Assembly: GCF_000518165.1 (NCBI RefSeq) | Contig: NZ_JADB01000001.1 | Location: 310,001 to 374,000 of the forward strand | DNA from: Bartonella elizabethae F9251 = ATCC 49927 | Lineage (GTDB): Bacteria > Pseudomonadota > Alphaproteobacteria > Rhizobiales > Rhizobiaceae | DNA length: 64,000 nucleotides | Direction of reading: 5' to 3' | Shown: in pieces, positions 34,535-43,739 of the stretch | Layout of the letters: each line of letters begins with the position of its first letter | Numbering within the stretch: the first letter of the stretch is position 1 | The notes under the pieces: model-generated | The model's database searches: none | Seen by the model: only the letters and a program-made list of their open reading frames with translations | Told to the model about the DNA's origin: nothing | Translations under genes and position numbers: made by a program

Positions 34535-36681
34535 AATGTTGAATCTCCAGTTGTTTTTATTTTTAAAGAGAGTGCAGAGGATTTTTTCAGATCTTTATTA
34601 ATCAAGCGCACGATGTTCAATGTTTCAGGAGAAAGCGTAGAGGGTATTGGGGAAAAAAATTCAGAATCTGTATGGGAGGAGGGTGTTTGAGGCTGATAAG
34701 GAAGCAGAGAATCTTTAACACCGTAGAGCTGTTTGAGCATGATATTTTGGTGTGCAGCGAGCATGATGCGATGCCATATCATGGCAGGAACGCCTCCCCC
34801 AAAAGCACGATTCATGGGTGAAAAGTTATCATTTCCCATCCATACTGCGCCAGTATAATTACCCGTAAAGCCCACAAACCAAGCATCGCGATAGGATTGT
34901 GATGTTCCAGTTTTTCCAGCAACAAGTGTCATGGGTAGAGCAGCACGCTTACCGGATCCTCGTGTTGTGACGCCCACCATCATTTGGTTTATATAAGCCG
35001 CTGATTGACTGCTAAGAACTCGGTGTAGTTTTTTTCCGTTATGCTCGAAATCCCACACTAAATGACCATCGAGTGTTCTGATTTGTGTGAATCCATGACG
35101 ATTACCAGCTATTCCACCATTCGCAAAGACATTAAAGCCCGTTGCTTGATCCATGGGGGTCATGTTGGAAGTACCAAGAACCATCGTTTTGTGTGATAAA
35201 ATATGCGCGTTGATCCCCATACTCTTGATAAGATCTATAATGGGTTTTGTATCGCGGTGAAGATATTGATAGGTGAGGTAAACAGGAACTGTGTTAATGG
35301 AAAAGGCTAAAGCCGTTGCCAAATCAATTTTTCCCAGATAACGACCAGAATTATTTTTAGGTGTCCATCCTCCCCAATTGATAGGCGCATCTGAAACAAT
35401 TGTTGAAGGTGAAAGACCGTGTTCCAGTGCGGTTGCGTAAACATAAGGTTTAAATGAAGATCCAGTTTGTCGGCCGCCTTGTGTTGCTCTGTTAAATTGA
35501 CTCTTCTTATAATCCACTCCTCCAACAATTGCACATACACCACCGTTATTGTCAAGTATAACAGTGGCGGCTTGTGTGACGCGATATTGTTGACCATATT
35601 GATGTAAATGATAGGCAATTGATTCTTCTGCTACTTTTTGAAGTTCTGGATCAAGGGTTGTTTGAATAATTAAACGATGACTTGGAAGTTGATCACGCAT
35701 TTTTTTGACTTCCTCGAATGCCCAATCAAGAAAATAGTCAGGCTGATTATTGTCTATTTGGGGAAGGGCCCTAGCAGGATGGCGATGTGCGTTGATAATT
35801 TGGCTCTCCGTCATGAAGCCACTGTTAACAAGATTAGAAAGGACGACATTGGCACGTGTTTGAGCTGCAAAGAGATGACTATGAGGAGCGTATTTGGTTG
35901 GGGCTTTAAAGAGCCCTGCTAACATTGCCGATTCATTTAAAGAAATATGACGTATATTTTTTCCAAAATAAAATTTTGCTGCTGCTGCAATACCAAAATT
36001 ATTTCCTCCCATATAGGCACGGTCAAGATAAAGTTGCAAAATCTGTTTTTTGCTAAAATTTGCCTCTAACCAAAGAGCAAGATAAGCTTCTTTGATTTTA
36101 CGTGTTATTGTGCGCTCGTTTGTTAAGAATAAATTTTTAGCCAATTGTTGTGTGAGCGTTGAACCACCTTGCACCACACCTTTAGCGTGCATATTTTGTG
36201 AAATTGCCCGTGTAAGCCCTTGAAAATCAATGCCCCAATGATCGAAAAAACGACGATCTTCTGTAGCGAGAACTGCTTTAATAACGGTGTCAGGCATTTC
36301 TTCAACGGGGACAGAGATCGCCGGCAGTGCACCACGATGACCAATGGAATTTCCATAGCGATCGAGAAAAAGAATGGAAAAATTTTGTGGAGAAGACCAA
36401 TCTGTTTTGGTTAGTTCAAAAACAGAAATGCCAAAAATGGTAAAAAGAGTAAAGCCTATCAACCCTAATGTGAGTATTTCATCAAAAACTTCAATGATAA
36501 AGCGTTTCCATCCTTGAAGATGAAAATTTTGTGAGATGATTTTTGCCTTATTCCAAAAAAAACTGTTTGCAGAACGAATGCGATAAAGCGCTGTATCTAA
36601 TCGTGCATCTAATTCGATGAGAGAAGGACTGTGAAATGGCTTATGCTGTTGTCCTTTCTTTTTTTTAAAAAATTTAAACAT
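34531..36681 (-). CDS. Penicillin-binding protein 1A (bifunctional)
   Basis: A 716-residue peptidoglycan synthase. One membrane helix lies at about 66-88. The glycosyltransferase domain includes ATEDRRFFDHWG with catalytic Glu141 and QGGSTLTQQLAKNLFL. The transpeptidase domain has the SxxK serine at 408 (TGSSFKP), SIN and the KTGT box. It builds and cross-links cell-wall glycan in the periplasm. There are no insertions or frame problems, in contrast to the genes left of 32 kb. It leads the operon with DUF1214 and DUF1254 proteins. Confidence 0.92.
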   Translation of the reverse strand: MFKFFKKKKGQQHKPFHSPSLIELDARLDTALYRIRSANSFFWNKAKIISQNFHLQGWKRFIIEVFDEILTLGLIGFTLFTIFGISVFELTKTDWSSPQNFSILFLDRYGNSIGHRGALPAISVPVEEMPDTVIKAVLATEDRRFFDHWGIDFQGLTRAISQNMHAKGVVQGGSTLTQQLAKNLFLTNERTITRKIKEAYLALWLEANFSKKQILQLYLDRAYMGGNNFGIAAAAKFYFGKNIRHISLNESAMLAGLFKAPTKYAPHSHLFAAQTRANVVLSNLVNSGFMTESQIINAHRHPARALPQIDNNQPDYFLDWAFEEVKKMRDQLPSHRLIIQTTLDPELQKVAEESIAYHLHQYGQQYRVTQAATVILDNNGGVCAIVGGVDYKKSQFNRATQGGRQTGSSFKPYVYATALEHGLSPSTIVSDAPINWGGWTPKNNSGRYLGKIDLATALAFSINTVPVYLTYQYLHRDTKPIIDLIKSMGINAHILSHKTMVLGTSNMTPMDQATGFNVFANGGIAGNRHGFTQIRTLDGHLVWDFEHNGKKLHRVLSSQSAAYINQMMVGVTTRGSGKRAALPMTLVAGKTGTSQSYRDAWFVGFTGNYTGAVWMGNDNFSPMNRAFGGGVPAMIWHRIMLAAHQNIMLKQLYGVKDSLLPYQPQTPSSHTDSEFFSPIPSTLSPETLNIVRLINKDLKKSSALSLKIKTTGDSTF

Positions 36682-37028
36682 TTAAAAAGAGCCTATGGCA
36701 AAGCAATAAAACCAAACAAATCTATAAAATTTATATGGAGTAGAAGTATTTTTTTTCTATAGTGCTAAAGAGAAAGAGTTTACTGGAGAATTATTCATTT
36801 TTTGTAAGATTGTGTATTAATCTTTTATTATTTTATCCAATAAACTTTATTGTCATGATTAAAAATATTTTATTTTGAGTTTTTAAAAATTTGGAGTAAT
36901 ATTAATACGTTATTCTGTAAGACAGAGGATAAATTATTTTTCATTTTTGGTTTTTAAATTGACCTGAAAAAAAACATTATTTCTTTTATCTTATCAGAAG
37001 ATTAAGAAGATAGGTTATTGAAATATCT
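36682..37028. other. Divergent intergenic region, no gene seen
   Basis: About 350 AT-rich bases between the PBP1a operon and the FeuPQ-type operon. It should hold both promoters; none is clear enough to mark. Confidence 0.5.
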
Positions 37029-37265
37029 ATGATGAAAAAATTTTTCTTGTTCGTGATAATAGCATCTTTTTTAGGAGCCGATTCTGTTATGGCTGCTGGT
37101 TGCGCTGTGGTGGGTAAGAAGGTTGCAACTCAGGAGAAGGGGGTTCTCGTCCGTTCAAAACTGGTTGCTCAGGATGGAAGAGATATGTGTGCAATTGTAG
37201 TTGTTATTCCAGCCCATAATGGTGAAAAGTTGCGACGCGTTGAGGTTGTGGTTCCCGCCGATTAG
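37029..37265 (+). CDS. Small secreted protein ahead of the FeuPQ-type pair
   Basis: A 78-residue protein with a signal peptide (MMKKFFLFVIIASFLGADSVMAA, cut expected after VMAA), leaving a mature part of about 55 residues with two cysteines (GCAVVGKK and DMCAIVVVIPAHNGEKLRRVEVVVPAD). A second ATG at 37032 could also be the start. It lies 18 bases before the response regulator, so a periplasmic modulator of the sensor kinase is an attractive guess. Confidence 0.7.
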   Translation: MMKKFFLFVIIASFLGADSVMAAGCAVVGKKVATQEKGVLVRSKLVAQDGRDMCAIVVVIPAHNGEKLRRVEVVVPAD

Positions 37266-37283
37266 CATTTGGTAGATATTGTC

Positions 37284-37952
37284 ATGCGTATTTTAATTGC
37301 CGAAGATGATCGAAATCTCAATCATCAATTGGTAGAAGCTGTAAGACGTGCAGGATATGTTTCCGATAGTGCTTTCGATGGTGAAGAGGCTTATTTTTTA
37401 GGGCATACAGAGTCTTATGATGCGGTAATACTTGATATAGGTTTACCGCAGATTGATGGTATTCGTGTTGTTGAAAAGTGGCGTCAAGAAGGGCGCACTA
37501 TGCCTGTTTTAATGCTAACGGCACGAGATCGTTGGTCTGATAAGGTACTCGGTATTGATGCAGGGGCTGACGATTATGTTGTGAAGCCATTTCATTTGGA
37601 GGAAGTGATGGCGCGCTTGCGGGCACTTATTCGTCGTGCGACAGGACATGCAACAAGTGCCTTATGTTGTGGAAATGTTTTGTTGGATACAAAGACATCC
37701 CGTGTTTTTGTGGATGGTCAATTGATTAAACTAACCTCTTATGAATTCAGACTTCTGTCCTATCTCATGCATCATTGTGATAGGGTCATTTCAAGAACAG
37801 AGTTGACCGAACATCTTTATGATCAGGATTTTGATAAGGATTCAAATACAGTGGAAGTTTTTGTAGGGCGGTTACGCAAGAAGCTTGGCGTGGATTTGAT
37901 TGAGACTATTCGAGGTATGGGATATCGCGTGAGAACGCTAGGTGATGAATGA
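37284..37952 (+). CDS. feuP: OmpR-family response regulator, FeuP-like
   Basis: A 222-residue regulator. The receiver domain has the acidic pair near the N-terminus (AEDDR), the phospho-acceptor Asp51 (ILDIGLPQIDG), the conserved Thr (MLTARD) and Lys (VKPF). The OmpR-type winged helix follows (LTSYEFRLLSYLMHH...VFVGRLRKKLG...IRGMGYRV). ATG 37284 aligns with the family start; the TTG at 37269 is unlikely. It overlaps the kinase gene by 4 bases. Similarity to rhizobial FeuP is from memory. Confidence 0.85.
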   Translation: MRILIAEDDRNLNHQLVEAVRRAGYVSDSAFDGEEAYFLGHTESYDAVILDIGLPQIDGIRVVEKWRQEGRTMPVLMLTARDRWSDKVLGIDAGADDYVVKPFHLEEVMARLRALIRRATGHATSALCCGNVLLDTKTSRVFVDGQLIKLTSYEFRLLSYLMHHCDRVISRTELTEHLYDQDFDKDSNTVEVFVGRLRKKLGVDLIETIRGMGYRVRTLGDE

Positions 37953-39367
37953 ATGTTTTCAAAGAGGATAATTGGTTTCAGAAGTTCTTTTTTGTCATTA
38001 CGCGATCGCTCAGTTTACGTGTTATGATCTTATCAACTCTATGGGTTGTTATTTCTCTTTTATCAATTTCTGCAGTGAGTATTTTATTTTATAAGCGTTC
38101 AACTGAAGAAAGCCTAGAGCGTATCCTTTCTGCTCAACTCTACAGTTTGATTGCAACAGTAACGGTTTCACCGGAAAACACTTTGAAAGGAGGAGCTGGA
38201 ATTGATGATATTCGTTATGCTGATCCAACAACGGGATGGTATTGGGAAGTTGTTGCGATATCGCATAATTTAAAAGGAAGATTGACTTCCCCCTCATTGG
38301 GAACAGGAGAGATCTTTACACCCAGCGATGTTGATATACCTTTTGACAATAAATTCTTTCGCTCTTATCGAATAAAGGGAAACAATGGCCAAAAGCTAAA
38401 AGTCATAGAGAGTGATGTTGTTCTTGATAGTAAAAATCATATTGCACGTTTTCGGCTTGTTGGAAATATTGATGAAGCGCATGCTCAAGTAAAGGAATTT
38501 AAGCGAACTTTGCAAATTTTTCTTTGGAGTTTTGGTATTGGGAGTGTTCTGATTAATATTGCTCTTATTTTCTTTAGTTTTCAACCGTTGAAGCTTATTC
38601 GACGCGCATTGAATGATATTCGAGAAGGAAGAGTTCACTATGTGAATAGCGATTTAGTCAGCGAAGTGATGCCGCTTGTTCAAGAGATGAATGCTCTCAT
38701 TAAGAATAATCAGCGTATTATTGAGCGATTTCGCACACAGGTTGGTAATCTCGCACATTCATTGAAAACACCTTTGTCCGTGATTATGAATGAGACAGAT
38801 AAGATGCGCGGAGAAAAGGCTTGTTTGTTGAGAGAGCAAACGCAAATCATGCAAGCTCAAATCAATCGTTATCTTCAGCGGGCGCGAATTGCTGCACAAT
38901 GCGATAGTATTGTCTATCATACATCTGTTCGCAGTGTGGTTGATCGTTTAGTGCGGGTTATGAAAAAGCTTAATCCTGACAAACAAATTGAATTTATTAT
39001 GGATGTTGATGATATTGTTTTTTCTGGTGAAAAGGAAGATTTAGAGGAAATTATAGGGAATTTGATTGAAAATGCTACTCAGTGGTCTCGCGCAAAGGTG
39101 TTGATCTCTTGTTATTTAGAAGAAAACCTTGAAGAAGAAAAATATTTTAGTATCTTTGTTGAAGATGATGGTCCTGGTTTAACAGAAGATAAAATTGATG
39201 AAGCGTTAAAAAGAGGGCGGCGGTTTGATGAAAGTAAACCGGGGACAGGTTTAGGGTTAGCTATTGTCGCAGATATGGTTAATGAATATGGTGGTACTCT
39301 CTTTTTATCGCGTTCTGTCTTGGGGGGGTTGTGTACAAAAGTTTTATTACCCAAAATGGGAGAATAA
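37949..39367 (+). CDS. feuQ: Sensor histidine kinase, FeuQ-like
   Basis: A 472-residue membrane kinase. Two transmembrane helices (about 25-48 and 188-210) flank a periplasmic sensor of about 140 residues. A HAMP-like segment follows, then the phospho-acceptor His270 (GNLAHSLKTPLSVI) and the ATPase domain with N box (IGNLIENATQWS), DDGPG and GTGLGLAIV. It partners the regulator encoded before it. In rhizobia FeuPQ controls envelope and export genes; the signal here is unknown. Confidence 0.85.
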   Translation: MNVFKEDNWFQKFFFVITRSLSLRVMILSTLWVVISLLSISAVSILFYKRSTEESLERILSAQLYSLIATVTVSPENTLKGGAGIDDIRYADPTTGWYWEVVAISHNLKGRLTSPSLGTGEIFTPSDVDIPFDNKFFRSYRIKGNNGQKLKVIESDVVLDSKNHIARFRLVGNIDEAHAQVKEFKRTLQIFLWSFGIGSVLINIALIFFSFQPLKLIRRALNDIREGRVHYVNSDLVSEVMPLVQEMNALIKNNQRIIERFRTQVGNLAHSLKTPLSVIMNETDKMRGEKACLLREQTQIMQAQINRYLQRARIAAQCDSIVYHTSVRSVVDRLVRVMKKLNPDKQIEFIMDVDDIVFSGEKEDLEEIIGNLIENATQWSRAKVLISCYLEENLEEEKYFSIFVEDDGPGLTEDKIDEALKRGRRFDESKPGTGLGLAIVADMVNEYGGTLFLSRSVLGGLCTKVLLPKMGE

Positions 39368-39632
39368 CATATCTTCTCCTTAAACAGAAAATGTCTATAA
39401 ACTTTGTAAAGAAATATTTAGACAATAAAAAAAGGAGGGAGGGATTTCAGAAGATCCGTATTTATAATCAAACTATGAAAATAAAGCCTTGTTTGATCTA
39501 TTGAGAAAAATGAACAATAGATTTTACGATGTTCTTCATAAAAAGATGAATTTTTATCATTTCACATCACTCTTCTCGTGAAGAGGGTAAAGGTAAGCGA
39601 GTTATCTTCTGTTTGTATTGGAAAAAAATGAT

Positions 39633-40415
39633 ATGCTCTTACACATTTTTGCAGCATTTTTTCTCACTTTTTTGGCAATTATTCTTTTTCTTTCACTACA
39701 TTTTGACGATGGGGTAAAGGAACAGTGCCAAGTCCAAACCATGAATGATTATAGAAGTCATATCCATACGGTTGAGTCTCGTAAGCTTTATAGGCATTAT
39801 AAAAAAAGAAATATTCTTAAAACACTAAGTGTTTTGTTTGTTCTTCTTATGACGTGGAGTATCTATGGGTTGACAGGCAATCCAGAAGTAAAAAGTTATT
39901 TTTTTAGCGAATTAATGGATAAGAATCCTAAACTTCTCAGTAAGCAAGAAAAGCTTGTTCGTCTGCAAGTGCTTTTTTTTCGCTCTCCTCATGATGGTAA
40001 GCTAGCCGATGCGTTAGCGGTAGGGTATCTTGAAGAAAACTATTTTCAAGAAGCTGTGAATACTTATTTAGATGCCCTTCGCTTAAATGGAGAAACAGCA
40101 CCAAGGCTTGTAGGATATGGTTTAGCGTTGGTTGGTTATGAAGGGGGAGTGATAACGCAAGAGGCACAAAGAGCTTTTCAAAAAGCAGTAGATTTAGCGC
40201 CAACAGATTTTTATCCGCGTCTTTTGTTGGCTGATGCATTTCATCAAGCTGGAAAAACGGCGCAGGCAGTGCAGTTTTTACAAAGTTTTCTTGATACAAT
40301 GCCTAAAAATTTTGCAGGACGTTCACGGGTTGAAAAAATGATGATTCAGTTACGTGCTTCGTCAAATGAGCAAATAGAGAAAAGTGATCATTCTGGAAGA
40401 GGAAGGGATAGGTAA
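39633..40415 (+). CDS. ccmI: Cytochrome c maturation protein CcmI (CycH)
   Basis: A 260-residue protein with two membrane helices (about 1-22 and 63-82) separated by a cytoplasmic loop. A periplasmic tetratricopeptide-like domain follows (ALAVGYLEENYFQEAVNTYLDALRLNG, RAFQKAVDLAPTDFYPRLLLADAFHQAGKTAQAVQFL). CcmI chaperones apocytochrome c to the haem ligation complex. ATG 39633 gives the usual hydrophobic start; a TTG 15 bases earlier is the alternative. First gene of the ccmIEFH operon. Confidence 0.85.
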   Translation: MLLHIFAAFFLTFLAIILFLSLHFDDGVKEQCQVQTMNDYRSHIHTVESRKLYRHYKKRNILKTLSVLFVLLMTWSIYGLTGNPEVKSYFFSELMDKNPKLLSKQEKLVRLQVLFFRSPHDGKLADALAVGYLEENYFQEAVNTYLDALRLNGETAPRLVGYGLALVGYEGGVITQEAQRAFQKAVDLAPTDFYPRLLLADAFHQAGKTAQAVQFLQSFLDTMPKNFAGRSRVEKMMIQLRASSNEQIEKSDHSGRGRDR

Positions 40416-40646
40416 AGGAGGTTGAAGAACAGAAATGAAGAATGTCAAGAGCGCGGCACAGGTTGTTATAGAGTAAATAAAAATTGGTGTAAAAACTAAA
40501 AAAGGGAGGAAAATATTGATAAGCGTGTTGGCAAAAGTGAGGTATTGGATAAAAAGTTGCACCTATAGAGAAGATGTGCAAAGCTCTTAAAAAAATAAAA
40601 TATGGATGCTTATAGAACGTGTTTAAAATTTTTTTGTAGAGTGTCT

Positions 40647-41126
40647 ATGAACAATCAATCTTTAAAGAACTCTGCTTCGTTAAAGCTTATTTTAAAGCAG
40701 CGAAAAAAAAGGCGCTTACGGATCATCTTATTGTGTTGTTTGGTTATGGCAATTGCAGCAAGCCTCCTCGTATATGCAATGCGTCATGCGGTCAGTTTTT
40801 TTAGAATGCCCTCTGAAATTACAAAAGAAGATATTTTAACCAGTCGCCCTTTGCGTTTGGGCGGCTTTGTTGAAAAGGGGAGCGTTCAATATGTTGGAGA
40901 GAGTGGCGTTATTTTTTTTATAACGGATAACACAAAGCATGAAAAAGTATTTTTCAAGGGTGTCTTACCGGATCTTTTTCGTGAAGGTCAGGGGGTGATT
41001 GTAGAAGGGCATTTCGATAAACAAGGTTTTTTTATAGGGACGCGTATTTTAGCAAAACACGATGAAACTTATATGCCTAAAGAAACCGCTGATCGCTTGA
41101 AAAAACATTACAGTGTGGAGAAATAA
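40647..41126 (+). CDS. ccmE: Cytochrome c maturation haem chaperone CcmE (CycJ)
   Basis: A 159-residue protein. After a basic N-terminus ([13 protein letters not shown]) and one membrane anchor comes the OB-fold domain. The haem-binding motif [10 protein letters not shown] places the covalently bound haem on His138, with the conserved Tyr four residues on. It carries haem in the periplasm to CcmF. Start 40647 is chosen for family length; an upstream ATG at 40602 exists. Confidence 0.92.
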   Translation: MNNQSLKNSASLKLILKQRKKRRLRIILLCCLVMAIAASLLVYAMRHAVSFFRMPSEITKEDILTSRPLRLGGFVEKGSVQYVGESGVIFFITDNTKHEKVFFKGVLPDLFREGQGVIVEGHFDKQGFFIGTRILAKHDETYMPKETADRLKKHYSVEK

Positions 41127-41133
41127 TTCAATT

Positions 41134-43113
41134 GTGCTTATTGAACTGGGTCATATTTTTTTAGCCGCAGCATTTTCCGTAAGCTTATTAGAAGCTTTCT
41201 TACCTGCTTTAGGTTTTTGGAGGCAAGAGCGTTTGTTAATGCAAACAGCTATCCCTCTCACATATATCACTTTTACATTATTGCTCTTCTCTTTTTTAGT
41301 GCTGATTTACGCTCATGTTGTCTCTGATTTTTCTGTTTTGAATGTTGTTGAGAATTCTCATTCAGAAAAACCGATGCTCTACAAAATCACAGGTGTTTGG
41401 GGCAACCACGAAGGCTCTATGTTGTTATGGATTTTAAGTCTTACTTTTTTTAGTGCATTAGTGGCCTTCTTTAGCCAAGATTTGCCAGAAGATTTTAAGA
41501 CACTTGTTTTAATTTGCCAAAGTTGGATTACAAGCGCTTTTCTTTTATTAATTCTTTTTGTATCCAACCCATTTCTACGTGTGAATCCACCAGCATTACA
41601 GGGAAATGATCTCAATCCTCTTTTACAAGATATCGCATTAGCGATTCATCCTCCCCTCCTTTATTTAGGTTATGTTGGTTTTTCACTTTGCTTTTCTTTT
41701 GCCATTGCATCATTGATTATCGGGCATATTGATAGGATTTGGGCGCATTGGGTTCGTCCTTGGCTTCTCCTGTCTTGGTGTTTTTTGACATTGGGGATTA
41801 TGGTTGGCTCCTATTGGGCTTATTATGAGCTAGGATGGGGAGGATATTGGTTTTGGGATCCTGTTGAAAATGTTTCGTTTATGCCTTGGCTTTCCGGAAC
41901 AGCTCTTTTACATTGTACTCTTGTTCTTGAAAAACGAGGAATATTGAAAAGTTGGACTTTGTTTTTAGCACTGCTAACTTTTTCTCTTTCTCTAATAGGA
42001 ACATTTCTTGTTCGCTCTGGTCTTTTAATATCTGTTCATAGTTTTGCTTTTGATCCTACTCGGGGGCAAGCAATTCTTGCACTTTTATTTTTCTTTACGG
42101 GAGCTGCTTTTCTTCTTTTTGCCTTACGCATCCCTCTTTTAAAAACAGAAAATTTTTTTCAACCCATTTCACGCGAAGGGTTTATTGTTTTAAATAACTT
42201 GTTACTGACAACAATAACAGCCACAGTATTGATTGGTACGCTCTATCCTTATTTTATTGAGATGCTAACAGGGCAAAAAATTTCTGTAGGGGCTGTTTTT
42301 TTTAACCTTACCTGTGGACCGCTCATGCTTTTGTTGTTGTTGCTTGTTCCGTTTGGATCAATGATGGCATGGAAACGGGGTGATTTTCTCGCCGTTTCTG
42401 AACGGTTGTGGTTTGTTTTTGTCTTGGTTGGTATCGTCTGTTTTATAATATTTTACGCGACATCTGTGCGTGATATTCTTGCAGTTTTAGGCATTGGGCT
42501 CTCAGCGTTTGTTTTTTTAGGCAGTTTAGCGGATTTGTGGGGAAAGAGTGGATATCACAAGGTAACTTTTGGGGGGCGGGTTAAGAGATTTATAAAATTA
42601 CCATGGTCGGCTTTTGGTGCAGCAATGGCGCATATGGGATTAGGCGTTACATTATTCGGTATTATTTGTGTGGCAAGTTTTGGGCAAGAACGCATTTTAA
42701 CCATGAACATAGGAGAGTGGGTGACGATAGCGGATAAAACACTTCATTTTGATGCCGTGGATAATCGTTTTGGTTCGAATTATTCGGCAATGGAGTTTTA
42801 TTTTAAAATATATGAAAATAAAAAAATCGTGGGTCATATCACAGCTTCAAAGCGATTTTATTCAAGCCAAAATACATCAACAACGGAAGTTGGTCTTCAA
42901 AGTTATGGCTTATCACAGCTCTATATTGTGCCGGGACATCTCGATAATCGGGGTCTTGTTGTGCATATATGGTGGAAGCCTTATATAATATGTATTTGGT
43001 TAGGGGCATTCATGATGGCTATGGGCGGATGTTTTTCCCTTCTTGGATATTGGTTTCGCACTGGAGCCTACAAGAGGGTGTTGCTTACTTTAAGTTTTAG
43101 GAGAGGACATTGA
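41134..43113 (+). CDS. ccmF: Cytochrome c haem lyase subunit CcmF (CycK)
   Basis: A polytopic membrane protein of about 659 residues. The WWD-type haem-handling motif is present (YELGWGGYWFWDPVENVSFMPWLSGTALLHC), as are ALQGNDLNPLLQDIALAIHPPLLYLGYVG and the conserved periplasmic His residues. It attaches haem from CcmE to apocytochromes together with CcmH and CcmI. The likely start is GTG 41134 (VLIELGHIFL, the family beginning, with GGAGAA upstream); the open frame extends to a GTG at 41113 overlapping ccmE. Confidence 0.93.
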   Translation: MLIELGHIFLAAAFSVSLLEAFLPALGFWRQERLLMQTAIPLTYITFTLLLFSFLVLIYAHVVSDFSVLNVVENSHSEKPMLYKITGVWGNHEGSMLLWILSLTFFSALVAFFSQDLPEDFKTLVLICQSWITSAFLLLILFVSNPFLRVNPPALQGNDLNPLLQDIALAIHPPLLYLGYVGFSLCFSFAIASLIIGHIDRIWAHWVRPWLLLSWCFLTLGIMVGSYWAYYELGWGGYWFWDPVENVSFMPWLSGTALLHCTLVLEKRGILKSWTLFLALLTFSLSLIGTFLVRSGLLISVHSFAFDPTRGQAILALLFFFTGAAFLLFALRIPLLKTENFFQPISREGFIVLNNLLLTTITATVLIGTLYPYFIEMLTGQKISVGAVFFNLTCGPLMLLLLLLVPFGSMMAWKRGDFLAVSERLWFVFVLVGIVCFIIFYATSVRDILAVLGIGLSAFVFLGSLADLWGKSGYHKVTFGGRVKRFIKLPWSAFGAAMAHMGLGVTLFGIICVASFGQERILTMNIGEWVTIADKTLHFDAVDNRFGSNYSAMEFYFKIYENKKIVGHITASKRFYSSQNTSTTEVGLQSYGLSQLYIVPGHLDNRGLVVHIWWKPYIICIWLGAFMMAMGGCFSLLGYWFRTGAYKRVLLTLSFRRGH

Positions 43114-43114
43114 G

Positions 43115-43567
43115 ATGAAAAAAAATCTTTGGCTTTTATGTTTTTTAATCGCAATGTTTTCTCTTCGATTAGCGATAGCAGTAGAGCCGGATGAAATTTT
43201 AAAGGATACAGCTCTTGAAAAGCGCGCGCGCGATATTTCATCGCATTTACGGTGTCCGGTTTGTCAAAATCAATCAATTGATGATTCAGATACTTCTCTA
43301 GCCCGTGATTTAAGGCTTTTAATTCGGGAAAAATTAAAAATGGGCTATAGCAATCAGCAAGTGATTGACTTTCTTGTTGAGCGATATGGTGAATTCATTC
43401 TCTTAAAACCGCCATTGAATAAAACAACTTGGTTTTTATGGTTTTCACCTTTGATGATTATCATCATTGGTGCAAGTGTCATATTTTTCCAGTTAAAACG
43501 GTATAAGCGTGCGAAAATAATGATTGTAAATGCAACGGGGGAAAACAGTCAAAAAGATATTACATAG
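43115..43567 (+). CDS. ccmH: Cytochrome c maturation thiol oxidoreductase CcmH (CycL)
   Basis: A 150-residue protein with a signal peptide, the redox motif LRCPVCQNQ (Cys47 and Cys50) that reduces the haem-binding cysteines of apocytochrome c, and one C-terminal membrane helix (about 105-125). AGGAGAGG lies just upstream, and the ATG follows the ccmF stop by one base. This is the short two-part version typical of alphaproteobacteria, where the TPR part is the separate CcmI. Confidence 0.92.
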   Translation: MKKNLWLLCFLIAMFSLRLAIAVEPDEILKDTALEKRARDISSHLRCPVCQNQSIDDSDTSLARDLRLLIREKLKMGYSNQQVIDFLVERYGEFILLKPPLNKTTWFLWFSPLMIIIIGASVIFFQLKRYKRAKIMIVNATGENSQKDIT

Positions 43568-43583
43568 AGGGAAAAATTTAGCT

Positions 43584-43617
43584 CATTTGCAATAAGCAAT
43601 CAACCTTATTGTAAATG
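43584..43617. terminator. Hairpin between ccmH and the protease gene
   Basis: CATTTGCAATAAG and CTTATTGTAAATG form a 13-bp stem with one G-T pair and an 8-base loop. No T run follows. A likely end or processing point for the ccm transcript. Confidence 0.5.
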
Positions 43618-43739
43618 ATATTGGTGGATACTAAAATCTTACAAAACTTTAACAATTTAGACAGAAAACGGTAAGGTCTGGTATTTTATAGGTGATCAGA
43701 TTGGGATAGAAAGTATGATTGAATAGGAGCATAGAGTAA

